Shown in pieces: positions 6,407-14,123 of a DNA stretch of 45,764 nucleotides. Position numbers and translations under genes: made by a program. Location of the stretch: positions 1-45,764 of the forward strand of contig CAZGJC010000012.1 of the NCBI GenBank assembly GCA_964526505.1. Direction: 5' to 3'. The stretch is from SVTX01 sp964526505 (lineage in GTDB: Bacteria; Bacillota; Clostridia; Oscillospirales; CAG-272). Below the pieces are notes generated by a model that had not been told where the DNA came from, made no database searches, and worked only from the letters and a program-made list of their open reading frames with translations. Position 1 is the stretch's first letter; each line of letters opens with the position of its first letter.

Positions 6407-8398
6407 TTATTTTATTGTTACAGATCCGCCAATGTTTCTTCCGATGTAACCGTTGTTAATGGGTTCTGCGGAATTGTTGTTGCTGAGTGTAGAATTTGTA
6501 TCAACCGTGCAACCCGAAATTGTTACGGCATCAACAACCGTACCTGCTATGTAACCTGCTTTTGCGGCACTGCCTTCACGGTTTTCTGTGCAGGAGATTT
6601 TGCATTCGCTTACGGAACATCCGGAGATTGTTGCCTTGCCCGTGTATACAACGATGGCCGCCGCACCATTGTCACCTGTTATTGTACAGTTTTCAACGGA
6701 ACAGTTGCTTACGCTGAACTGACTTGCGGAAACGGATACGTATCCTACAAGACCGCCCGCTCTCACTTCGTTTAAGCCATATGCGTCTGTATAGTTTTCT
6801 GCGATTATAGTAGAGTTTTTAACGTGGCAATTTTCGAGGATTACTTTGCTACCGGCGTCAACGGATGCAACGAGGGCACCTGTGCCGAGAGCAAAAGTTG
6901 TCTCCTGCGAGTTTCCGAGAATGTTCGCTCCGTTGATTGTAAGGCCACTAATTGTCGCATAAGCATTACCTTTGAGGTTGATCAAAGCATTGGAAAGACC
7001 TTTTATTGTGTGACCGTTGCCAACGATTGTTATATTTCTTCCTGACACCAAATTAACGGTGTTCCAAGTTTTGCCTGTGAGGTCTATATCGTTTGCAATG
7101 TAAATTGTTCCGTTTGATTTGAGAGCGTCTTTGAGTTCGCTTGCTGTGTATACGAGTTTCGAACCGTCGGGGAGAACAGTATTGCCTTCATTTGTGAAGT
7201 GGAAGTTCTCAATGGCTGTGTCGGACTCATAAATGTGCATTCCCTGATCGCCTGCGGGGCAGTTGAAGAGAGAGTTTTTGATTGTAACGGACGTTGTGGA
7301 ATCGAGAGTTCCGATTACAACACCGGGTTTTTGAGAGTTGTTGAATGTACAACCTTGAACTGTTACGCTTGTAACGTCGGAACCATATGCTTCGTGAATT
7401 TTAAGACCACGGTTTCCTGTGAACGTGCAGTTGATGAGCGTAATGTTGCCGGAGTTGATCCATGCACCGTAAACATCGGATGTGCCTGCAAACGTGCAGT
7501 TTGTCAATACGCAAGTGCCGTTGAGTTGAGGTGCGTTAATGAAGTTTACGTTGTTTGCGGTAAGATTGTCGAATTCGAGATATCTGTGTTCCCAAGCGTT
7601 TTCGTTGTCGCCTTTTGTCTCGTCGATAACGTTGATGTTGTTGAGAGTAAGATTTTTGATGTTGTTTGCAGAACCGTAGCCCTTGAACGTGATAACTTCG
7701 TTACCTGTTGCACCGCTGATTGTTCTGTTTTGCATTTTAAGGTTGTTTGCGTTGTTGTAAGAGCCGTTGCCCCAGTCATATGTCAAGTCGCTTGCAATAA
7801 TGATGTTTTGAATCTTTTCATCATTTAATGCACTTTCAAAATCTGTTGCATCGTAAACGATTTCGGGATAAACCGCATCGTCCTTGTTCTGAGTAGCCTT
7901 AATGGTAATGCCGATGTTTTCGATTTTGAGGTTCTGGTATTCGTTGCCTGCGTCTGCTTTCATTCTTCCGGAAATAGTGAATTCTGCGTTTTTGCCTGCA
8001 TCGAGAGTCATATCAGTGCCTATTTTAACGCCGTTTATTGTCCAAACGATAACTTCATTGAGTTTGGCATCGCCGTTGATTCCGGTGATAATAACCTGAT
8101 ATTTGATATCAAGGTTGCCGTTGTTGACAACACGAAGTTTGGGGAGAGAATATTCGCAACCGGGCTGCCAATATTCGTCTGTGAAACTGAGAGTTTGACC
8201 TTCAACGGATACCCAATTGCCGTCGGAGTTGAGCATTTCAAGAGCAACGTCAAGGTTACCGGATTGAATGGTATTTACGCCAACGTGGGCGGTGTCTGTG
8301 AACCATGCGAAAGTGGTTCCGAGGAGCATTGCTGAGCAAAGAAGAATAGCCATAAGGCTTGCAAACAATGCACGCTTAGTGGATTTTAAGTTTGTCAT
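6407..8398 (-). CDS. SipW-type secreted surface protein with TasA-like and beta-helix domains (663 aa)
   Basis: Probable phase-variable extracellular protein. Residues 1-36 are a signal peptide of the SipW-dependent/TasA-CalY kind: basic start, hydrophobic core, then LLGTTFAWFTDT. Residues about 37-170 form a TasA/camelysin-like beta domain (W..PG.EY..PKLRVVNNGNLDIKYQV). From about 185 to the end the sequence is a series of short strand repeats rich in N, G, V and T (e.g. ITLINCTF, VTVQGCTF, ATISGCSV), typical of a right-handed parallel beta-helix, as in adhesins and matrix proteins. There is no LPXTG anchor. No SipW signal peptidase gene lies in the window. AAAGGAAG precedes the ATG. Upstream lies a 9-bp G tract and the invertible promoter segment; downstream lies the hairpin RNA. 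Function as adhesin or biofilm fibre is inferred. Confidence 0.85.
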   Translation of the reverse strand: MTNLKSTKRALFASLMAILLCSAMLLGTTFAWFTDTAHVGVNTIQSGNLDVALEMLNSDGNWVSVEGQTLSFTDEYWQPGCEYSLPKLRVVNNGNLDIKYQVIITGINGDAKLNEVIVWTINGVKIGTDMTLDAGKNAEFTISGRMKADAGNEYQNLKIENIGITIKATQNKDDAVYPEIVYDATDFESALNDEKIQNIIIASDLTYDWGNGSYNNANNLKMQNRTISGATGNEVITFKGYGSANNIKNLTLNNINVIDETKGDNENAWEHRYLEFDNLTANNVNFINAPQLNGTCVLTNCTFAGTSDVYGAWINSGNITLINCTFTGNRGLKIHEAYGSDVTSVTVQGCTFNNSQKPGVVIGTLDSTTSVTIKNSLFNCPAGDQGMHIYESDTAIENFHFTNEGNTVLPDGSKLVYTASELKDALKSNGTIYIANDIDLTGKTWNTVNLVSGRNITIVGNGHTIKGLSNALINLKGNAYATISGLTINGANILGNSQETTFALGTGALVASVDAGSKVILENCHVKNSTIIAENYTDAYGLNEVRAGGLVGYVSVSASQFSVSNCSVENCTITGDNGAAAIVVYTGKATISGCSVSECKISCTENREGSAAKAGYIAGTVVDAVTISGCTVDTNSTLSNNNSAEPINNGYIGRNIGGSVTIK

Positions 8399-8441
8399 AG
8401 TGGTGTCTTCCTTTCTGTGAAATTTTACTTGACAATTTTTC

Positions 8442-8450
8442 GGGGGGGGG
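8442..8450. repeat. Nine-G homopolymer between the switch and the surface gene
   Basis: A run of nine G on the plus strand, hence nine C in the leader of the surface-protein mRNA. It also lies inside the 17-bp spacer of a rightward TTGACA (8429-8434) / TACTAT (8452-8457) match. Runs of this length are prone to slipped-strand length changes. Confidence 0.9.
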
Positions 8451-8474
8451 TTACTATTATATGCTTATAACTAA

Positions 8475-8500
8475 CACATAATTTGTATTATGTTGTAAAA
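8475..8500 (+). repeat. Left inverted repeat of the invertible segment (26 bp)
   Basis: Exact reverse complement of 8742-8767 over all 26 bases. It contains two 7-bp half-sites (ACATAAT / ATTATGT) around a 4-bp asymmetric centre, the layout of a tyrosine recombinase core site. The repeat lies 76 bp upstream of the surface-protein start. Confidence 0.95.
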
Positions 8501-8508
8501 TAGGCAAA

Positions 8509-8537
8509 ATAAAAAAAGCCTGCATCAAGTGGCAGAC
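8509..8537 (-). terminator. Leftward terminator inside the invertible segment
   Basis: On the minus strand, GTCTGC (8537-8532) pairs with GCAGGC (8523-8518) around an 8-nt loop (one G-U pair), followed by seven T (8517-8511). In the present orientation it stands between the recombinase and the surface gene. Confidence 0.7.
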
Positions 8538-8559
8538 AAAAATAGCAACAGAAATAAAA

Positions 8560-8606
8560 CCTTTTCTCGGGTTAATCTTAAATTTATCATCGGAAAAGGC
8601 TTTTTT
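8560..8606. terminator. Bidirectional hairpin terminator inside the invertible segment
   Basis: CCTTTTC plus CG (8560-8569, one bulge) pairs with CGGAAAAGG (8591-8599). TTTTTT (8601-8606) follows on the plus strand and TTTTATTT on the minus strand. Confidence 0.65.
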
Positions 8607-8672
8607 GTTTTGTCAAAATTAACAAAAGTGGAAATATTGAGTTAAATGGTACGATTTTTTTCACTAAAACTA

Positions 8673-8701
8673 TTGACATTTGCAAAAAACAGGCTTAAAA
8701 T
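8673..8701 (+). promoter_or_regulatory. Promoter carried by the invertible segment
   Basis: TTGACA (8673-8678), 17-bp spacer, TAAAAT (8696-8701): near-perfect sigma-A promoter, pointing right in this assembly. No comparable promoter was found on the minus strand of the segment. The rightward transcript would cross two repeat copies and stop at 8835-8855. Confidence 0.85.
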
Positions 8702-8741
8702 ATGTACAGAGGGTTGTTCGGGGGATTCACTTGCGAATAAC

Positions 8742-8767
8742 TTTTACAACATAATACAAATTATGTG
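8742..8767 (-). repeat. Right inverted repeat of the invertible segment (26 bp)
   Basis: Exact reverse complement of 8475-8500. See the left repeat for internal structure. Confidence 0.95.
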
Positions 8768-8804
8768 ACTCTGCAAAAATCGAGGGGTCTGTATGATAAA
8801 AAAA

Positions 8805-8828
8805 TACAACATAATACAAATTATGTTG
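8805..8828 (-). repeat. Third copy of the recombination-site repeat
   Basis: Bases 8805-8826 repeat 22 bp of the right copy (8745-8766) in direct orientation, 60 bp further right. Here the flanks make the half-sites longer and symmetric: CAACATAAT (8807-8815) and ATTATGTTG (8820-8828) around ACAA. It could be an alternative crossover partner or an accessory recombinase-binding site. Confidence 0.9.
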
Positions 8829-8834
8829 CTCACG

Positions 8835-8855
8835 CCGTCAAGTGACGGTTTTTTT
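8835..8855 (+). terminator. Terminator for the OFF-state rightward transcript
   Basis: CCGTC (8835-8839) pairs with GACGG (8844-8848), followed by seven T. It sits between the repeats and the 3' end of the convergent recombinase gene, so the rightward promoter would make only a ~150-nt RNA. Confidence 0.75.
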
Positions 8856-8870
8856 ATTGTTTGAGTTGTT

Positions 8871-9737
8871 CTAAATTATAAGGTGCATATTTTCCATACG
8901 TCCACGGTGTTCGGCACCCGTTGATATAATATAAATGCGTGTGGTGTTTATGCTTGAATGTCCCAATATGTCCGCAAGTTTGGCAATATCTTTTTCTATG
9001 CTGTAAAATGTTCGTGCAAATAAATGCCTGAGATTATGAGGGAACACTTTGCGTGGGTCTACACCTGCATTTGTACAAAGCAATTTCATTTCTCGCCATA
9101 TATTTGTGCGATTGACGGGCTTGCCGTTTTTCGTTATAAAAATCTGCCCGTGTTTTATATTGTGGTCATTGGCGTATTTCAAAAGTTTCTTTTGAAGTTC
9201 ACGTATTATAAATACCGTTCGTGTTTTGGCTTTGCAACTTACGACCGCCACGCCGCTGCTTACCGACTCCACGGTTATATACTGTAACTCGCTTACCCTT
9301 ATTCCGGTACTGCATATGGTTTGTATAATTAGATTTAGCCTTTGATTTTTGTTTAACCTTGCCGCATCGCACAGTCGCCTGTATTCGCCTTTGGTAAGTT
9401 CTTTTTCTTCCGGGCAGTAGATTTGCTGTTGCAACTTCAACGTTTTTATTTTCAATTCATACCAGCCGAGACTCACAAAAAGGCTGTTGAGTGACGCTAT
9501 CATAGAATTTACGCTTCTTATGGCATAATTGTCTTGAAGATACTTTTTGTATTCTATCACGAGGTCTTTTGTGATGGTTTTTCCTCTGATATAATTTACA
9601 AATACTCGCACGTCGTGCAGATATTTGTTTACGGTGGCTCCGCTTCTTTCCTCTAAAATCAGAGACCGCCTGAAATTTTCGATTTGCTCCGAGGATAGTT
9701 TGTATTCTGTCATTCGGATTTTTTTCCTTTCACACAT
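8871..9737 (-). CDS. Tyrosine recombinase of the invertible segment (288 aa)
   Basis: XerC/D-like site-specific recombinase with an N-terminal SAM-like core-binding domain (about 10-95) and a C-terminal catalytic domain. Catalytic residues from the start used here: Arg147 (GIRVSEL), His234-x-x-Arg237 (HNLRH), His260 (LGHSS) and nucleophile Tyr269 (TRIYIIS). The start ATG at 9737 is chosen because GAGGG lies 5 nt upstream; a TTG at 9749 would start inside that ribosome site. Its stop lies 16 bp from the terminator at 8835-8855 and about 100 bp from the nearest repeat, the usual placement of a dedicated invertase. It is too short of accessory domains to be a prophage integrase and no attachment element surrounds it. 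Inverting 8475-8767 is its inferred job. Confidence 0.85.
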   Translation of the reverse strand: MCERKKIRMTEYKLSSEQIENFRRSLILEERSGATVNKYLHDVRVFVNYIRGKTITKDLVIEYKKYLQDNYAIRSVNSMIASLNSLFVSLGWYELKIKTLKLQQQIYCPEEKELTKGEYRRLCDAARLNKNQRLNLIIQTICSTGIRVSELQYITVESVSSGVAVVSCKAKTRTVFIIRELQKKLLKYANDHNIKHGQIFITKNGKPVNRTNIWREMKLLCTNAGVDPRKVFPHNLRHLFARTFYSIEKDIAKLADILGHSSINTTRIYIISTGAEHRGRMENMHLII

Positions 9738-9759
9738 ATTTTCCCTCAATTTGCAAAAG

Positions 9760-9790
9760 CCTCACTTTTTGAGGGGATGTATTTATTATA
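9760..9790 (-). promoter_or_regulatory. Leader hairpin and -10 box of the recombinase gene
   Basis: Minus-strand TATAAT at 9790-9785 without a good -35, so a weak or activator-dependent promoter. Its leader holds a small hairpin, CCTCA/TGAGG (9774-9770 with 9764-9760). The 3' arm and loop read AAAGTGAGG, a 9-nt exact complement of the CCUCACUUU loops of the hairpin RNA at 6171-6336. Confidence 0.4.
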
Positions 9791-9824
9791 CCCTAAAATA
9801 TGACAAAAATAAATACGTTTTGCG

Positions 9825-9859
9825 AAAAAAGTCCTTCGTTTAAACCGAAGGACTTTTTT
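9825..9859. terminator. Bidirectional terminator after the nucleotidase gene
   Basis: A6 plus GTCCTTCG (9825-9838) pairs with CGAAGGAC plus T6 (9846-9859): 14-bp stem, 7-nt loop. It ends the leftward cls-nucleotidase operon and insulates the recombinase gene. Confidence 0.9.
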
Positions 9860-9870
9860 GTATATTGATT

Positions 9871-11388
9871 TTATTTCAAACCGCCGTTTGCTATATAATC
9901 CGCAAGCAGGTCACGGGCGTATACTTCATATGGATAACGCTCTATTTCTTCAATATTGTTATATTTGTACGTTGAAGTGTACGTATCCGTAACTATATAA
10001 TAGTAAGCGTTCTTGTCTATCGTGCTTTCAAGCCCGTTGGTGTAAGACACGTGGTATCTGTCGTTGGTTGTGTTTATAAATTTGGACAGTAGATCGCTTC
10101 CTTTTATTTTGCCCAGAACAAGTTGATTGTTAAATGGGAAAATCGAATAAAGGTCAGTGTACTTTATATCACCCACTTTGAGATTATAAGGGCTTCTGGC
10201 GGAAAGAAATCCTCCCGAAAGTACTATGTCGTGCGTCTCTCCCCAAATTTCCTTGCCTTTTTCCATATAGAGTTCTGCGACAAGATCGCAAAGATAATCA
10301 CTTTTGCGGTATGTTCCGTTGTATCCCAAAACAGAATTTATATAAGAAAGTTTGTCATTGTATTTTGTTTCCAATTCGGACACTATCGAATCGGCATCGA
10401 GATTTACGTAATCGTCGTCCTCCACAAACTCAGCCACGTTTATATCCGAGTTTCCGTTGGCGAAGTTTATGCAGACTTCAACGTGGGAAATCCCTTGATT
10501 CTCACCGCCGTCTTGAAGGTGATAAACGCCCCACGTGTCCTTTAAAACGTAACTTTGATGAGTGTGACCCTCAAATACGAGGTCAACGTAGCCGTCTCGT
10601 GAAAGTTCGGTTGCGTAGTAGGAATACAGGTCTCGCTCACCGATACTTTGAGTTCCGCTCTTTGACTTTTCGTATCCGTCATGGAGAGAGTACACTACAA
10701 AATCCGCACCGTCACGACGAAGTTTTTCGGACTCTTCTTTTACAAGTTTTGTGAGTTCATCACCCGTTTTGAAATATATGCCATCTGTCATATCCGATGA
10801 AATTGAGGAATAGCAATCACCTATCGCACCTATAATTCCGACAGTCACGTTTCCGCATTCAACAGTGACCGATGGAGAACAGTAATCTGCGATTTCATTT
10901 GTGTCGGCATCATATATGTTTATTGCAAGAAAAGGGAAATCGGCAATTTCGGCGTTGGCGATTATTTGCTCCTCGCCCCAGTCAAATTCGTGGTTGCCGA
11001 GCGTCATTGAGACTGTGCCTATATAATTCATCCATTCGGTTACGATTTTGCCTTTTGTTACTCCCGATTCGGCGGTGCCTTGCCACATATCGCCGGATGA
11101 TAACGTTATTGAGTGGTCGTTTTTCTCGTATGCGTCTTTGAGATATGTTGTCATTTCGTCAACGCCTTCGTCGGAAGACGTATTCGCAAATTTGCCGTGA
11201 AGGTCGTTTATGGCGTAGAAATCAACGGTTTCAATTACGGAAGTGTGACAAACGTCGCATATGCCGTTGTTGTCATTGTCAATGCAACCGTCGGCATGAG
11301 ACTTGTCCGTTGAGGTGCCTTGGCAAGACGTTAAAAATATGGTTAGTACAAGTAGAACGCTTAACAGCGATAGTGATAATTTTTTCAT
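9871..11388 (-). CDS. 5'-nucleotidase/UshA-family metallophosphatase lipoprotein (505 aa)
   Basis: Extracytoplasmic metallophosphoesterase of the UshA/5'-nucleotidase family, expected to dephosphorylate nucleotides outside the cell. Residues 1-22 are a lipoprotein signal peptide with lipobox LTSC (Cys22). A short segment DNDNNGICD (38-46) resembles a calcium-binding loop. The catalytic domain shows DLHG (62-65), GNHE (131-134) and GHTH (274-277), metal ligands of the calcineurin-like fold; the C-terminal substrate domain (about 345-505) includes the LVLGKIKGSDL region. AGGTGA lies ahead of the ATG. It begins 25 bp after cls, so both are on one mRNA that ends at 9825-9859. Confidence 0.92.
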   Translation of the reverse strand: MKKLSLSLLSVLLVLTIFLTSCQGTSTDKSHADGCIDNDNNGICDVCHTSVIETVDFYAINDLHGKFANTSSDEGVDEMTTYLKDAYEKNDHSITLSSGDMWQGTAESGVTKGKIVTEWMNYIGTVSMTLGNHEFDWGEEQIIANAEIADFPFLAINIYDADTNEIADYCSPSVTVECGNVTVGIIGAIGDCYSSISSDMTDGIYFKTGDELTKLVKEESEKLRRDGADFVVYSLHDGYEKSKSGTQSIGERDLYSYYATELSRDGYVDLVFEGHTHQSYVLKDTWGVYHLQDGGENQGISHVEVCINFANGNSDINVAEFVEDDDYVNLDADSIVSELETKYNDKLSYINSVLGYNGTYRKSDYLCDLVAELYMEKGKEIWGETHDIVLSGGFLSARSPYNLKVGDIKYTDLYSIFPFNNQLVLGKIKGSDLLSKFINTTNDRYHVSYTNGLESTIDKNAYYYIVTDTYTSTYKYNNIEEIERYPYEVYARDLLADYIANGGLK

Positions 11389-11413
11389 AAGTCACCTGTT
11401 TGGAATGTATTTT

Positions 11414-12979
11414 TTACATAAGCGGTGCGAATATACGCAAAACGTTTTGAATTATACGCATCGGAAGTTTTGCTTTGCAGTCGTCAAGAGTTATTTTTTT
11501 GCATTTTGAAAGCGTGGATACGAAGTCGTCTTTTACTTGCATTACGGCATCTGTGGCTACAAGCCTTACCCCACATTCAAAATGCAGATATAAACTTCGA
11601 AAATCGAGATTTACCGTGCCTACCGTAGCCACAATATCGTCTGATAGGAAAGTTTTGGAGTGATTGAATCCGCCGGCATATTCGTATATCTCAACGCCTG
11701 CCTTTATCAGTTCTCTGTAATATGAGCGTGTTGTCATATGCACAAAACGCTTGTCCCATACTTCGGGAGTGATTATTTTTACGTCAATACCGCTTCTTGA
11801 AGCGAGAATAATTGCGGAGAGAATATTCTCATCCGGAATGAGATAAGGCGTGTTGATATAGAGATATTGTTTTGCGTTCTGAATTATTCCCATATATACG
11901 TTTTCGCCCACGTGAGACTTGTCAAGCGGTGAATCGGCATACGGCTGAACGAAACCGTCGCTTTCGACGTTGCACGGCTCATTTGTATACGGATAGAGCA
12001 GAGAATAGTCTTCACTTTGGTTTTTGCAAGAAGACCACATTTGCAGAAAAATAAGTGTCAGTCCCCATGCTGCTTCACCCTCGACTTTTAACGCACAATC
12101 CTTCCAGTGACCGTGCTTTTCTTTGCGGTTTATATATTCGTCCGCCATATTGCAACCGCCGGTGTAAGCGATTTTTCCGTCAATGGATGTTATTTTACGG
12201 TGGTCTCTGTTGTTTTGAAGTCCCGAAACTATTGGCGTAAATTTATTGAATACAACGCATTTGATGCCCATGGCGTTTAATTGTTCGTGATATTTTTTTG
12301 GAAGTGTTAAAAAACACCCGATATCATCGTATATAATTCTGACGTCAACACCCTCGGATGCTTTTTGCTTCAAAATATCCAGGATTGAATTCCAAAAACT
12401 GCCTTCTTCAATGATGAAATATTCAAGGAAGATGTATTTTGTGGCTCGTCGCAATTCACCGAGCATATCGTCATACCAAAATTCTCCGAGAGGGAAGAAA
12501 GTGGTTTGTGTGTTCGTATAAACAGGGAACCCTTCGGCGTTTTGAAGATAACGCACGGCAGGCAGTTGCGAAGGCACGCTTTTTTCCACAAGACGCAGTT
12601 TGTCGTCGCCGATTTTAAAATACGGTCTTGTGCTGTTTTCGTATTTGGCAAAATAGTGGGATATTCTTTTTTTGGACGTCTGCCACCTGAACAACAGATA
12701 AAACAGTCCTCCGAAAAGTGGCATTAACAGAATAATAAACACCCAAACGATTTTATAGGCTGTTTTTTCTTCCTGTGAAATAATTCCGATGCATAAAAAA
12801 ATGCTTATGGCGTGCAACGTGTATTTTATATATTCCGACGTGCGACTCAAATTGGATACTAAAATACCGAATACGGCAAATTGAATAAGCAAAAGAAGTG
12901 CAATAACAAATCGTTGTCGCAGAAGAGTATAAAACCATTTTTTTCGCTTTTTTCGCAATTTTAAAACTTTTTTCTTCAT
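11414..12979 (-). CDS. cls: Cardiolipin synthase (phospholipase D family)
   Basis: Membrane enzyme that condenses two phosphatidylglycerol molecules to cardiolipin and glycerol. Two hydrophobic N-terminal segments (about 24-42 and 54-67, with a third at 76-97) anchor it. The two HKD phospholipase D motifs are H260-x-K262-x4-D267 (HRKITSIDG) and H440-x-K442-x4-D447 (HSKTFLSDD). The 521 aa agree with the family. A GAGGA ribosome site precedes the ATG, and a consensus promoter lies at 13045-13073. First gene of a two-gene leftward operon with the nucleotidase lipoprotein. The N-terminus is very basic (KKKVLKLRKKRKK). Confidence 0.95.
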   Translation of the reverse strand: MKKKVLKLRKKRKKWFYTLLRQRFVIALLLLIQFAVFGILVSNLSRTSEYIKYTLHAISIFLCIGIISQEEKTAYKIVWVFIILLMPLFGGLFYLLFRWQTSKKRISHYFAKYENSTRPYFKIGDDKLRLVEKSVPSQLPAVRYLQNAEGFPVYTNTQTTFFPLGEFWYDDMLGELRRATKYIFLEYFIIEEGSFWNSILDILKQKASEGVDVRIIYDDIGCFLTLPKKYHEQLNAMGIKCVVFNKFTPIVSGLQNNRDHRKITSIDGKIAYTGGCNMADEYINRKEKHGHWKDCALKVEGEAAWGLTLIFLQMWSSCKNQSEDYSLLYPYTNEPCNVESDGFVQPYADSPLDKSHVGENVYMGIIQNAKQYLYINTPYLIPDENILSAIILASRSGIDVKIITPEVWDKRFVHMTTRSYYRELIKAGVEIYEYAGGFNHSKTFLSDDIVATVGTVNLDFRSLYLHFECGVRLVATDAVMQVKDDFVSTLSKCKKITLDDCKAKLPMRIIQNVLRIFAPLM

Positions 12980-13044
12980 TTTTCCTCTATATTTTAGATG
13001 AATTTTTAAAGATTTAGACTCTTTTTTGCATATTTTACCTTAAA

Positions 13045-13073
13045 ATTTTAGCACAATCAATTGTTTTTGTCAA
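13045..13073 (-). promoter_or_regulatory. Sigma-A promoter of the cls operon
   Basis: Minus strand TTGACA (13073-13068), 17-bp spacer, TAAAAT (13050-13045). Confidence 0.85.
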
Positions 13074-13175
13074 TGGATTGGGGCGGTTTTGTGTGACGTC
13101 TTAAATAGTTTACTTACTTAATGTTGAGTACACAAAAAATATTGACGAGCGAAGATTGAATTTTTCAAAAAATGC

Positions 13176-13204
13176 TTGAAAGATAAGAGATTTTGTGGTA
13201 AAAT
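13176..13204 (+). promoter_or_regulatory. Sigma-A promoter of the metF operon
   Basis: TTGAAA (13176-13181), 17-bp spacer, TAAAAT (13199-13204), extended -10 TG at 13196-13197. The leader is only about 50 nt, too short for a SAM riboswitch, and none was recognised. Confidence 0.8.
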
Positions 13205-13258
13205 ATACCGTATTTAAAATGGGAATATATGTTTTCAATAAATTAAAGGAAGTAAATT

Positions 13259-14122
13259 ATGAAACTTACAGAAATACTTAATGATAAAAAGCCGAAACTC
13301 TCTCTCGAGGTTTTTCCTCCGAAAACGTGGGATGCATACGACAGCGTAAGAAAAACCACAGAGGAAGTCGCAAAACTCAAACCGTCGTATATGAGTGTGA
13401 CTTACGGTGCGGGCGGAGGAACGTCTGAGACAACGGTAAAAATCGCATCGAATCTTCAAGACAATTTCGGTGTTACGGCATTGACGCATCTTACGTGTCT
13501 CTCTTCCGACAAGCAAAAGGTTCATAACCAATTAAAACTTTTAGAAGATGCGGGAATTGAGAATATTCTCGCACTCAGAGGAGACGCACCTGCCGAAATG
13601 GATAGGTCTCATCTTTCTTATCATTATGCAAGTGAACTTATAGAGGACATAAAGAGCGTAGGTGAATTTTGCATAGGCGGTGCGTGCTATCCCGAGGGAC
13701 ATCCCGAGGCAACGTCGTACTCCGACGATATTAAGCACCTGAAAGAAAAGGTTGATGCAGGATGTGAGTTTTTAACCACTCAGATGTTTTTTGACAACGA
13801 CATTCTCTATAATTTCCTTTACAGAATAAGAGAGGCGGACATTACCGTTCCGGTTGTTGCTGGAATAATGCCGGTTGTAAATCCCAAGTCAATCAAGCGA
13901 ACTTGTGCTATTTCGGGTTCCGCTTTGCCTGCGAGATTTTTGAGAATCGTAGACAGATACGGTGATAATCCTGATGCGATGAAGCAGGCGGGAATTGCTT
14001 ATGCTACCGAACAAATTATTGATCTTTACGCAAACGGAATATCAAACGTTCACGTATATTGTATGAATAAACCCGACGTCGCCGCAAAGATTATGGAGAA
14101 TATATCGCATATAATCGGTTAA
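13259..14122 (+). CDS. metF: 5,10-methylenetetrahydrofolate reductase
   Basis: Reduces methylene-THF to methyl-THF, the methyl donor for MetH encoded two genes downstream. A TIM-barrel flavoprotein of 287 aa, standard length. Family features: SLEVFPPKTWDAYDS near the N-terminus with the catalytic Glu, SVTYGAGG (about 48-55), HLTC, LALRGDAP (about 103-110), and CYPEGHPEA (about 144-152). AAAGGAAG precedes the ATG. It ends 1 nt before the start of the MetH activation gene, indicating translational coupling. Confidence 0.96.
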   Translation: MKLTEILNDKKPKLSLEVFPPKTWDAYDSVRKTTEEVAKLKPSYMSVTYGAGGGTSETTVKIASNLQDNFGVTALTHLTCLSSDKQKVHNQLKLLEDAGIENILALRGDAPAEMDRSHLSYHYASELIEDIKSVGEFCIGGACYPEGHPEATSYSDDIKHLKEKVDAGCEFLTTQMFFDNDILYNFLYRIREADITVPVVAGIMPVVNPKSIKRTCAISGSALPARFLRIVDRYGDNPDAMKQAGIAYATEQIIDLYANGISNVHVYCMNKPDVAAKIMENISHIIG

Positions 14123-14123
14123 T

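Larger units (their letters stand above)
8475..8767. other. Invertible promoter segment (inverton)
   Basis: A 293-bp segment bounded by a 26-bp perfect inverted repeat, next to a tyrosine recombinase gene and directly upstream of a surface-protein gene. Inside are a consensus promoter pointing right (8673-8701), a bidirectional terminator (8560-8606) and a leftward terminator (8509-8537). As assembled the promoter points away from the surface gene and the terminators block leftward read-through from the recombinase, so the gene should be OFF. Inversion would place the promoter at about 8541-8569 pointing left into the gene. Architecture is seen in sequence; the switching is inferred from known invertible-promoter systems. 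Confidence 0.8.

Noticed and set aside
7199..7828. 209-codon antisense ORF opposite the surface protein
   Set aside because: Its Cys/Val-rich composition mirrors the Thr/Asn-rich beta-helix repeats; no ribosome site.
13205..13258. SAM or cobalamin riboswitch ahead of metF
   Set aside because: The leader is only about 50 nt and shows no conserved box.
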